NCBI RefSeq assembly: GCF_901709675.1
Contig: NC_051101.1
Location: 5,476,501 to 5,540,500, forward strand
Reading direction: 5' to 3'
DNA: 64,000 nt
From: Syngnathus acus
Taxonomy: Eukaryota; Chordata; Actinopteri; Syngnathiformes; Syngnathidae
A model generated the notes under the pieces. It ran no database searches. It was not told the DNA's origin and saw only the letters and a list, made by a program, of their open reading frames with translations. Position 1 is the stretch's first letter. Every line of letters starts with the position of its first letter. Made by a program: the position numbers and the translations under genes. Of the stretch, positions 13,801 through 23,400 are shown piece by piece.

Positions 13801-16800
13801 TACACTGGAACCTTGGTTTTTGGAATGCCCAGGTTTACTAACATTTTGGTTTATAAACTGTTATTTAAAACTAATAATTACATTGGGCAGTATTTCACAC
13901 TGCACATAAACACTTATTTCTTTATTGCTCAGAATATAATTTTTAACCAATCAACAATCAACATAAGGTAAATTTAATGTTGTTCTTTTACTGGAATGGA
14001 TTAAATGCAATTATGCTCCTGAAGTTCCATTGTATATTTAAACTGTGATTCAATGGCAGCTTCGGTGTCTTAAAACTTTCAGCCCTCTGCCCTATTTAAA
14101 GAGGAACAAGTAGTCACTTTGCTTTTTGGGGTCATGGTGTGAATCACAGACCAGAGGAACCAAAGGAGAGAGATGTCTCAGGAGATTGGATTACCAGTAT
14201 TTGCCACCGTTGCGAGACCTGATACTTACCTTGAAATAAGGCTGGTATCAGTACTCGGACATCCCTAAAATAAATAATTGAAAAAAGCCACACTGGAGTT
14301 TGCCAAACTGCATGGTGACAAGACACAAAGCTCCTGAGAGAATATCCAATGAATGGACAAGACAAAAGTGAAACATGGAAAAAAAAACTTAGGAATTAGT
14401 GTCCTTGACTGCATTCGAGAAGACCATCGTACCTGTTTACAGGAGCCTTTTTAGTCCCGGGTGTATACTGCTCAGGAGAGGTTATTTACAACGTTAATAG
14501 TAGGTCCATCAATATCCTTACATAAGAAGACAGATCTCTTTGTTGGTTAAGCACCAAGCTTCTATTATCAGGTTTGCACTTACAGGTATACAAACAAGAG
14601 TTCAATTTAGTTGGCCTAAACAACTGCTGTCCTCAAAGCTGATAAATGGCCTCCCACCCCATTTTCGTTTAGGACTATTTATAAAGAGTAAAGAAGCCAG
14701 CATGTTCCCCTGCTGACACTGGCGAGGTGGGACACATAAATAATTATTAAAGGTCTATAAATCTAATTTCTTTGGTGCTCTGAAGTGAGCCTGACAAATC
14801 ACTAACCTCATCATTCAAGCTATTCAAGAGAGTCAGGTTCGGCTTCCTTGTCGCAGTGTTTTCCACTTGTGTTTATACGAGATAATTTATTCTCTGCACG
14901 TCAAAGTGTCACCATAATGCTGCAGTGCCATTTGTAATTCTGTTAGCTGCCACAGCAATGTTGATAGTCTCGGTGCAGATTTAAATCAGCTGAATGTGGT
15001 AGATCAAATCATATTTCGAAAGATTGTCCCTCAGAGCTGTGGCGTTCTCAGCATTTACACAGACTGACTGGAATTCATTGGCAGGTGCTGGCTCACTTGT
15101 TGGACATGGTGTTCTACAGTGATGAGAAGGAGCGGGTTATACCGCTGCTGGTCAATATCATGCACTATGTAGTTCCCTACTTACGCAACCACAGGTAAGT
15201 GACTGTTTGCGGGTGACGCTAAGATATGACTCAGATTTGTCTGTTGAGTGCCTTCAACTTTGAACCGATGTCATGCATTGTCTTCATCTCTTTTTCAGCG
15301 CTCACAATGCTCCCAGCTACCGGGCCTGCATTCAGCTGCTGAGCAGTCTAAGTGGGTACCAGTACACACGTCGGGCCTGGAAGAAGGAGGCCTTTGACCT
15401 CTTTATGGACCACACCTTCTTCCAGATGGACTCATCCTGTGTCAGCCAGTGAGTAAAAGAGTCGGTCAGCGTGGACCAGGATTTCTTTTAAGTTCGGGTT
15501 TCTGCTTCAGATTGAGACTGGTGTGCATCACAAACAAAAAAATGAAGGAATGAGTTTCAAGAGAATTTACAGTGTTTGTACAGTATACTGTTGTAATTCT
15601 CATTCACTTAATTTATTTTTTCTCACTTATTACAGGAGATAATTTTGACTTCATGTTAATGGCTCTATGGCGTTGTTTTACCCGCACACATGTTCAATAT
15701 TTAAATATCAAAGAAGAACAGAAGATAGATTTACGGAAAGTAAAATGTGACAGAAATTAATCCATGATAAAGGGAGACACATTTTTGTTTGTCACTGTGT
15801 CTAACATGTATTTTATTTTTTTTTCAGCTGGAGGGCGATCATTGACCATTTGATGACTCATGACAAGACCACATTCAGAGATCTTATGAGTATGCTTTAT
15901 TTTCTAAATTGTAATGATTTTAATAGAACATTCATCTGTTGGTGATATCTTTTTTAGACCTGCATCTGTTGCTCATAATTTGAGACTGTTATTGCCCAAC
16001 TGGCATTTAAAATCACATTAACAATTCCTGCATCAGTCTAAAACTATTTTATGTTCTGGAAAGCGCTTTGTTACAGAATTGAGGCTCCGATTTAGAACTG
16101 AATAATTTCACATGTGTCGTCCCTCAGCTCGTGTGGCTGTAGCCCAGAGCAGTTCCCTGAGTCTGTTCACAAACAGAGATGCTGAGCTGGAACAGAGGGC
16201 CATGTTGCTCAAGCGCCTGGCCTTCACAATCTACAGTAGTGAAGTGGACCAGTACCAAAAGTACCTCCCTGACATCCAAGGTAATGACGATCTCTAGTAA
16301 GGCAACTATTGCTTGTTTCCGATTTTCACTTTTGTACTATTCTAATCTGCATATTTCACTCTGTGTTCTCTCAGAGCGCCTGGTGGAGAGCCTGCGTCTT
16401 CCTCAGGTACCCATCCTGCATGCTCAGGTGTTTCTCTTCTTCAGGGTGCTGTTGCTGCGCATATCACCTCAACACCTCACCTCATTATGGCCTACTATGA
16501 TCACGGAACTGGTGAGCTGTCAATGCTGTCTCGTGGGATTACATTTTTCATTCACCTGTACAGTGATGTTCACCTTTGTCTATTGTCCATTTCATAACCT
16601 CTACGTCTGTTCTTTTTAGGTTCAGGTGTTTTTGTTGATGGAGCAAGAGCTGATATCAGATGAGGACATATCAAGGTAGCGCTGTCAAGAGTGAATATAA
16701 TGCTACCTCAGCTAGGAAATTAATTTGTTTTGAGGCTCTGTTCATGAACCAAAGCAATCTTTTTGAAATGATCAGTAATAGAGTTAATTTGTTCATCCCT

Positions 16801-18183
16801 AGAACCAAGTTGCTTTTGCCATTTGGCAGTAGACCGAATCAAATGAATATGTGTACCGAAATATTGTTTGTGTACTGATTTGTTTGTGAAGTAAGGTTCC
16901 ACTGTAATGACATATCTCTGTTAACCCCGATGACTAATCCTGTGTCCCAAGGACATCTGGGCCATCTGTGGCCGGCTTGGAAACCACCTATTCCGGAGGC
17001 AATGGCTTCTCAACGTCCTACAACAGCCAACGCTGGCTCAACCTCTATCTGTCAGCTTGCAAGCTGCTGGACTTGGCCTTGGCCCTGCCGCCCGAAAGCC
17101 TGCCTCAGTTCCAAATGTCAGTACTTTGCGAGCCTATTCTATAATAAGTTTTACAGACTCTAAGTGGGGAAAATCCCAACTGGCATTCACTATTGGGATT
17201 GGTCAGATGTCCTTTAAAATAGCAAATGGAAGAAGTGAATAATAATTAAATTATGAGCTGGTTCTTGGGGGTAAATACATATGACTGTTTGAAATGGAAG
17301 AATTTATTGAAACCACGTAACAGCAACAGTATTACTGGTCACTTAAGGCACCAGTCAGCTTTAACAGTTAGGTTTTTGTGTGCTGCCATCTTTATTGATC
17401 CCAGGTACCGATGGGCCTTCATTCCTGAAGCCTCAGATGATTCTGGAATGGAGGTGAGACGGCAAGGGACTCACCAGCGGGAGTTTAAACCCTACGTAGT
17501 CCGACTCGCCAAGCTGCTCAGGAAACGAGCTAAGGTACAGCATCCTCACAAATTTATTAAATGAGTGTGATCCAAAACATTTTTTTTTTTTTAGCAAATG
17601 TCCACAGTCCACCACCACAGTAACACATTTTCAAATTGTTAATTACAGTTATTTGTTTACCAGCATAACTCAAAAACGATTGACATTTTTCGTGGAGCAA
17701 TATGATAGGCACAACATTTCATTAGGATTTATTTAAATAAAATTTTAAGTGTATTGATGAGAGGAAAAAAACATTTGTTGACAAGCGTAAACATTCCGCC
17801 ACTCTCTGTAAACAGATTGACCTTGCCAGAGTTCCACACTGAACTCCATGCCCTTGTTGATGTCTTCTCCACAGAAAAATCCAGATGATGACTGCTTCAC
17901 TCGAACACTTTCTTGGGAGCCAGGCCACTTGATGCTAACTCTCTATGTAATCCGCAGCATGGAGCAGCTGCTTCCTTTCTTCAACCTGCTCAGCCAGGTG
18001 TTTAACAGCAAAGCCAGCAGCCGCTCAGGTCCCGCTTACGCTCACAACCGTGCAGCTGGCTCCTTCCCTAGTCCAAAGGAGGGCCACAAACTGGAGAGCC
18101 AGAAAGTGTTCTGGAGTCGAGCCAGACAAAACATTGAGGAAATGGTCGAAAAGGACTTTCTGGAAGGTCTAATTAAAACGTGA
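148..18183 (+). CDS. dop1a: DOP1A (dopey-1), 3' thirty coding exons; 5' end outside window
   Basis: Thirty exons join in one open frame (6,575 nt, about 2,191 codons) ending at TGA 18181-18183; all introns are GT-AG. The human protein is about 2,465 residues, so roughly the first 270 are missing upstream. DOP1 proteins are large leucine-zipper-like/HEAT-rich peripheral membrane proteins that work with MON2 in endosome-Golgi traffic and link organelles to kinesin-1 (family knowledge). I assign the A paralogue because the C-terminal third is close to vertebrate DOPEY1 as I remember it (for example [45 protein letters not shown]) and because snap91 and me1 follow, as on human 6q14. Introns are mostly under 1 kb, typical of a compact fish genome. 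Exon groups are listed in separate entries. DOP1B is the main alternative and is unlikely. Confidence 0.95.
3321..3712 (+). mobile_element. Solo LTR of a retrotransposon with 5-bp target duplication
   Basis: A 392-bp unit starts TGTTAGAG and ends CCTGACA, the usual TG...CA LTR ends, and is flanked by identical AACTT at 3316-3320 and 3713-3717. The first 24 bases form a 9-bp perfect hairpin (GTTAGAGTG/CACTCTAAC), a feature I associate with BEL/Pao LTRs in fish. A second imperfect palindrome spans about 3403-3453, and a segment beginning GCTAGGT is repeated about 52 bp apart (3587 and 3639). No internal gag/pol sequence and no second LTR are present. This fits loss of the provirus-like body by LTR-LTR recombination. 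Family assignment (BEL/Pao rather than Gypsy) is inference. Confidence 0.75.
3890..4040 (+). repeat. Retroposon 3' tail, common fish repeat
   Basis: The stretch reading GTAGCTCTTACATAGTTTAT through CACCACCAGAGTGTG, a GAATGCAT-like region, then TTTGAGTGTCCAGAAAAGC ACTATATAA and a TTATTATTATT run matches from memory a high-copy fish repeat ending (consensus AAGCGCTTTGAGTGTC...GCGCTATATAA). It is probably the 3' end of a LINE or SINE. The exact left border is not visible. Confidence 0.55.
4427..5844 (+). other. dop1a intron (1.4 kb), nothing recognised
   Basis: AT-rich intron between the 4169 and 5845 exons. It holds short A runs (4558-4568, about 5617-5632) and a C-rich run near 5047-5062. I see no repeat family, RNA gene or extra exon. 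Confidence 0.6.
7976..10103 (+). CDS. dop1a: dop1a giant central exon (2,128 nt)
   Basis: One exon of 2,128 nt, far longer than any other in the gene, bounded by an acceptor at 7974-7975 and donor GTATTA at 10104. Its first half is an acidic Ser/Glu-rich, low-conservation linker, followed by a basic stretch ([13 protein letters not shown] near 8770-8810) and then a well-conserved half starting about [20 protein letters not shown] and [18 protein letters not shown]. The last part includes [20 protein letters not shown] and [12 protein letters not shown] short Gly/Ala-rich insert ([18 protein letters not shown], about 9745-9800) looks lineage-specific. The open frame continues a few codons into the upstream and downstream introns, which is chance. 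Confidence 0.93.
10554..18183 (+). CDS. dop1a: dop1a exons, last eighteen, C-terminal domain
   Basis: Exons: 10554-10665, 10855-11037, 11288-11413, 12178-12312, 12538-12593, 12714-12818, 12921-12987, 13102-13246, 13469-13548, 15085-15194, 15299-15448, 15828-15889, 16128-16280, 16375-16511, 16620-16675, 16952-17116, 17405-17534, 17875-18183. Phases agree at every junction. They encode the highly conserved C-terminal repeats, including [89 protein letters not shown] and [17 protein letters not shown]. Several boundaries split codons (for example the Gly of LILG|V, the His of VSH|W and the Met of FQM|Y), which supports the exact splice points. The final exon ends in EGLIKT, as in vertebrate DOPEY1. 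Confidence 0.93.
11414..12177 (+). other. dop1a intron (0.76 kb), nothing recognised
   Basis: AT-rich intron between RNK and VIPVAS codons. A possible acceptor near 11728 (CTTGCAG) is followed by sequence that does not continue the Dopey reading frame usefully, so I read the 11288 and 12178 exons as directly joined. Confidence 0.6.
13549..15084 (+). other. dop1a intron (1.5 kb) with MITE and possible conserved element
   Basis: Holds a small TA-flanked element (13801-14034). The last part (about 14700-15080) is compositionally more complex than other introns, with several TAAT/ATTA cores and no repeat resemblance. It is a candidate conserved non-coding element, but no alignment was possible. 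Confidence 0.5.
13801..14034 (+). mobile_element. pogo/Tigger-like MITE
   Basis: About 230 bp bounded by inverted ends: CACTGGAACCTTGG at the left and, on the other strand, CAATGGAACTTCAGG at the right, each next to a TA dinucleotide (13801-13802 and 14033-14034). The interior is AT-rich and non-coding. The CAGTGGAACCTCGGTT-type end is widespread in fish. It has no transposase. Confidence 0.6.
16698..16906 (+). mobile_element. Decayed pogo/Tigger-like MITE in dop1a intron
   Basis: The right end reads GGTTCCACTG followed by TA (16905-16906), the reverse complement of the CAGTGGAACC end seen at 13801. The left end, after TA at 16698-16699, reads ATGCTACCTC, a damaged version of CAGTGGTACCTC. 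The body has the AATTAATTTGTT-type motif typical of the family. It lies between the exons at 16620 and 16952. Confidence 0.5.
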
Positions 18184-18436
18184 AAACACAGGAGATTTAT
18201 ACATTCTGATCAGCACTAGTGAAAAACCTCAACTTGTATTACTGCAACAAGCTGATACAATTGTGGGAAAATACTTTGTACATTTTTTGGTATTTATAAT
18301 TATTTTACATTTCAAAAGCTCATTGATTTTAATTATTTGTACAGAGAGAAAGGCCTTGATGGCTGACTTTTAATAATTCAAGTTAGTCCTGTGGGACCAA
18401 GAAAAGATGCCGTGCCATTCCATATCGACGTGACTT

Positions 18437-18442
18437 AATAAA
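18437..18442 (+). terminator. dop1a: dop1a polyadenylation signal
   Basis: A canonical AATAAA lies 254 bases after the dop1a stop codon and is followed by T/G-rich sequence (CCGATGTTGCTGTCC near 18467). It gives a short 3' UTR of about 270-290 bases. No competing signal was seen closer to the stop. Confidence 0.65.
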
Positions 18443-18464
18443 AGTTTCTAACAAGAGCGGCACA

Positions 18465-19590
18465 CTTCCGATGTTGCTGTCCTTTGAAATGACGTTTTCT
18501 GATCCTTGGCTGAGCTCTCGCCTTTTACTAGCAATGAAATGCTACTAAAATCAGCAGTAAGCAGTTTTAAACACGAATAGACGATATGTAACAATTCTGG
18601 CAAAGCCACTCACATTTAAAAAAAATATATATTTTATTGTTTATTTGACAGGGACAGTGTATGTCAATCAACATTTCTGTAGCTGCACCAGAATCAGCCA
18701 AAGGACACATGCCTCGGTCAGAGCTCTCCTGTCTTAGCCACGCCCACCACATTAAATCTAATACAAGAGTGGAGGCAATCACAAAAATACTGAGTAAGTT
18801 AGCTTGATTTCAATGACTGTATGCAAGAAAAATGCAAACTTTAGAAACATCTCCCAATATTAGTTCTACACCAGTGGCTTTACTGTAAAACTGCACATTA
18901 GTATCTATGCTTCACCACGCAAGCATATAACTCGCTGATTATTCTTTGCTTTAAATGAAAATACACAGATTTTATTATTTACCAGATGCTTTAGTTTTAC
19001 AGATGATGCGATCAATTAGATGTATAGAGTGAAACGGCCCTTAAAACAATGTAAAATGCAGGTGTGGTTTATTAACCCTCCTGAATACTTACCCATTACA
19101 CAGTCTGTACAACCACAGTATAGAGTATAGCACGGAATAATAATAATAATAGCAGTAGTAGTAGCAATGCAGTAAAAATAATCACTCTTTGCACTCAAGA
19201 TGAATAAATAATACAAGATAAGAGCACTGGTAGTGTCGTGATACAAACTATTGCCATTAACGCGGACATGGTTTTCCCAGCTAGGGTGATGCCGAGATAA
19301 ATGTCTTTCTGTGTAAGAAAAAACGAAAACAAACAGGTCATGCAAGTGACCCACTGTGGCAACCCCTGATGGGACAAGATGACAGTCCCAAAAACTAAAT
19401 CGATTAAATAACATCAACAAAAAGCATTTTAAGATTTCATGGCAGTCATTGTTGAAGGGCGTGAGTGAAGCCAACAGCTTAAGGTAAATTTCTATTTCTG
19501 ATCAAATAAAATACATACGCAGCCTGAATCTAAATATCCAGTGGCTGCAAAACCACCAGCCACAGTGGACGAGCAGGGTTGCATGCGCAG
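18465..19590. other. Intergenic region between dop1a and snap91
   Basis: About 1.1 kb without a gene. At 18630-18770 there is sequence (TATTTGACAGGGACAGTGTA, then CAACATTTCTGTAGCTGCAC) resembling a repeat common in fish transcripts; I cannot name the family. A short run of AAT/AGT triplets lies at 19138-19165. No supported open reading frame. Confidence 0.55.
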
Positions 19591-19591
19591 G

Positions 19592-19612
19592 ATCAGCACC
19601 ACGGACAGCGAT
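19592..19612 (+). promoter_or_regulatory. RE1/NRSE site (REST binding) upstream of snap91
   Basis: The plus strand contains TCAGCACCACGGACAGCG (19593-19610), which matches the canonical 21-bp RE1 over 18 consecutive positions, with both half-sites (CAGCACC and GGACAG) and the standard spacing. Only the last consensus C is replaced by T. REST/NRSF silences neuronal genes outside neurons. snap91 encodes a neuron-specific coat protein and its start codon is about 0.86 kb downstream, so the site is well placed to restrict it. That REST acts here is inference. Confidence 0.85.
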
Positions 19613-19734
19613 AAAGCTACATGATGGTGACTGCGAGGGGTGTGTCAAGGGTCGCGAGATGTCCCTAATCACCTTCAAGCCCTGAATGTCAACGAGCTTC
19701 ATTAACCCTTCGCGTCCTTTCTGTCTTCGTCCGC

Positions 19735-20467
19735 CGCAGTTCTCGCGATGGTAGAAAGAGGCAGCGGCAGTTTTGGCATTGGCACGGCACTGTCACGTGA
19801 CACGGCGAAAGGGCGGGGCGCGGCGACAAATGCAAAAATAAATAAATAACAAGACCGAAGAGGACACGAATACAACCAAAAAAAAAAAAAAAAAAAAGAC
19901 GCAAGAATATTCGGGGTTTTAAGCGTGCTTCACCCGGTTTCGTTGGTGGGGAGGGGGCCGCAGCACAGAGGAAGCGTCCAGGGGGAGGAGGTGCAGAAGA
20001 AAGAAGAGGAAAAGCGTTGCTCTGGATGGGGATGCTCCCAACCCGGGCCTGATGCTCCTCTGCTCAAACAAGGACTGTCGGAGAGGCTGCGAGGATTAAG
20101 CAGGAGGCCGGATGCTGTAAGACTGAGAGGAGGGGGAAGCTTCAACAGCATCATCCAAAAACGAGCATTTTGTCTCACAGGCGGAAAAATAACGGGTCCA
20201 AAGATTGACGGTGATCTTTTCATTTGAATATCCAGACTACACCATCGAGGTGGACCTATAACAGCGTCCTGTAAAAACAAATATATATACTTTATTTTCC
20301 CCAAAGACGCATGCTTGGACTGATCAGTCACTTCCACCAATGTTATGTAATAGAATTGTTTGACTTGGAGTTCAGCAGCTGGGAGTACTGAGTCTCCTCT
20401 TCATATTTAAGTGGAGGTGGGGGGGTAGGACCACTCGATCGTTGAGGGTGGACTCCACCGAGAGAAG
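19735..20467 (+). promoter_or_regulatory. snap91: snap91 promoter and 5' UTR
   Basis: GC content and CpG density rise sharply here against AT-rich flanks. Visible elements are a palindromic E-box GTCACGTGAC (19792-19801), a GC box GGGCGGGGC (19811-19819) and a TCTCGCGAT motif (about 19741). No TATA box is placed convincingly. An A run at 19879-19898 separates the core elements from the likely 5' UTR, which is G/A-rich and leads to the start at 20468. The transcription start cannot be fixed, and short upstream open frames exist in the leader. Confidence 0.6.
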
Positions 20468-23400
20468 ATGTCGGGTCAGACACTAACGGACCGCATCGCC
20501 GCGGCCCAATACGGCTTGACTGGATCGGAGGTGTCTCGAGCTGTGTGTAAATCCACCACACATGAGCAAACAGCCCCAAAGAAAAAACACCTGGAATGTG
20601 AGTAGGCTGCTGTCTGTGTGTGCCCATGTTTCTGTCAGTCTGTCTGTCTGTCTAGTCATCTATCCATCTATCCATGTATGTATCTTGTGCATGTAGGCCA
20701 TGCACCAAAGTCATGGTGGTTGCCTCCCCCATGCAGTCAGCTGTGTGTCATCACATGGATTTATTCTACAGCAATGGAAGCTAGTGCCGTCTTACACCAT
20801 AATTGGAAATAAGTATCCCCATAAACTGAGGTCTTGATAACACCATACAACGCATTGTCAATGGTGCTGAAAGCGTGATGCCCCATGCTGCTTTGGTGCA
20901 GGTGAATCCATAATTGAAAAGGTTATAACTAAGCGATTTTACTACCACGGACAGAGGCGTCGCCTTGAATTGCTGTCACTGCTTGCCTTGTTCAATGGCA
21001 CACATCCTATTCTTGGAACTAAATTTGTTGGATTCTGTTGAAAATTGAGACGTGCAGGTTTTGAGACATGCTACGGCTATTGATCTACTGCACACACTCC
21101 GAACAACCGTTGACACCCACATAAACTTCTATCGGCGCACGGTATTCCGTTATTGTTTTTGGCAATTGGAAGGAAATTGGAGTTCGAGAACAGCCAGAAC
21201 TGCTTGACTGTGAGGCAGAAACACTGAATGTAGCTACCCAAGGCTATCAAGAGCGCATCGAAGTGAATTCTCTCTTCACATTTTGAGACAATTAGTCTGG
21301 GAAATGTCAGGAAACTCAAGCTGTGAAACATGAATCAATAGAGAAAAATCTCTCTTAATCAAATGTGTCAAACTAAGAAAATGCATCAGAATGTTGAATA
21401 GAATTGAGTAAAGCATAGCAAGTTTGACTTACTAAAAGTTTGCCCTAGCAATTTGTAGACGTGACTCTCACCCAGAAAGTACACAGTACCTAGTTATAAC
21501 TTCTGGTGGCTTTGTTGACTTAACTTTTTCCATTTGAAATCTCTAGTCTGTGTGGTGTATGGATTTCCATTTAGAATCCAATGATACACGTGATTTCATC
21601 ATTGCAGTTGCTGAATTTGCATAATCTTCAAATACATGGGCAAGACAGGAAGGGCAACAGTGAGCAACCCACCATCAGCTCAGCTGGGCAATCGTTCACA
21701 AAACGCCGAAATAACACCCAACAACGGAACCAGCTCATGGGTCCACTGCCCAAAAAGATGTTGCGTAGGATCTCCATTTTTTTTAGGTCTTTGATGACTA
21801 TGACTGTAGATATCTACATCCACGAGAATCGAGCTTTTCCTAAGATGTCATTTTCAACTTCCACTGTTGTTTAGCTGGCACACCACGTTGGCAATGGGGC
21901 ACAGTGCATTCTGGGTGTTTTCTTTTTTCTCCCTCTGTGTTGCTCGCGGGTGAGAGGAGCTATAAATAAAGAGCGTACTTTCATGGTCCATTCATGTGTA
22001 ACTCACCAAAGCATCACTTATGCAGCATGACTTGTATCACCCACCATGCTCTCGCACATCCAGAACCCTTTCTACATCAATATTGTGTTCTGATCTGTAT
22101 GCACCTAAAATATTATACAGTACCCAAATACGCTAATGTTTGCATCTTAATCCCTGTATGTTTCTACATGACTCGTAGTTGCTTTGTCCATATTATCCCT
22201 GTCGGTTTGTTGGTTGAGTTTGCACCTGTGATGAACTGAGCTGCATACAGTATTTGTTGCCACCGCAATTACTAACTTAATGTCAACATGTGAGTACAAC
22301 ATTGCTCATACATTGCACTTGTTGAAATACTGTTACGCTATGGTCATGTGGTCACTGTAATTCATCTGTGATGCACTTTGGAGTCTGTCTTTGTTTTTAT
22401 GTTCTGGTTAATGCCACCAGGATCTTGCATCTGTGACGGAATACACAACTATGTTGCATTTCTCAAATGATCTCATTTCCCAACCTACTGCACAATCATT
22501 AGTCCATTCAGAACACATCTGCTACCATAGAGAGTAATGTTGCTGCTGTTACTAACAAAGGAAAGTGGTCTTGTTAAGTGATGAAGCTGGCATTCAGCAA
22601 ATAGTAGACGGACATTCATCACAGAGTCAGATTGACATTTTCTGTAATTTAATGCTCCCAACAAAGTATAATTGGACGAGTGTAAGTGTGAAAGGACTTT
22701 GAAAATCTTTGAGTTGAACTATAGTACCCCAGATATTGCGAGGCATTGTCCAACATCATTAGCCTCTGACCTCGCAGGTGTTCTTCTGAATTAATAGACA
22801 AAATTACCCTCGACTACCCCCTAAATTATGTATTTGATAGGAATTTCCGCAGTCATTCTATCTTTCCCAAGAACCACAAGAAACAGTTTGGCTATTTTAC
22901 GTTTGCTAACGGGGAGATCCAGCATCACTTTGTGTAACACATAAATGCTTGAAAGCAACTGCTACTTGTCTCTGCAGAAGCCTTTTCAGGGTGGGGTTGA
23001 GTGTAAACAGGTTTGGGGTCGCCTCTGCAAACTGGTTCCGCCCAGGTTTCGCCCAGCTGCATTGGGTCTTGTTTCTTTATCCTTACAACATTTTGCAAGC
23101 AGATACTGATGGAGCATATTTGGACAACAAGCCGAACAAGTTTGCACATCATAAGAAAAGGGTGTAACAGTTTCCACCCCAAGGGTCGAACATGTTGGAC
23201 AACTCAAAGTTCTAGCAAGCATTAGTAGAAATAATGATTCCAGTCAGCACTTCACAAATAATCATAAGATGTTCACATAATAAGTTGTCAACCCTATCAG
23301 TCTTCCTAAATATGTACGTACAAGTGGGGCAGCTGTGTCTTATTCAGGAGAACGGGTTGTCCAGTGACCAATTCAGTGAGGCCAAATTTTCAAATCAAGA

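Noticed and set aside
20853-20873. Third RE1-like match in snap91 intron 1
   Set aside because: The CAGCACC half is exact but the GGACAG half has two mismatches; too weak to annotate as a site.
22925-23230. Overlapping open frames in snap91 intron 1
   Set aside because: Several frames are open on both strands, none resembles a known protein, and no splice signals tie them to a gene.
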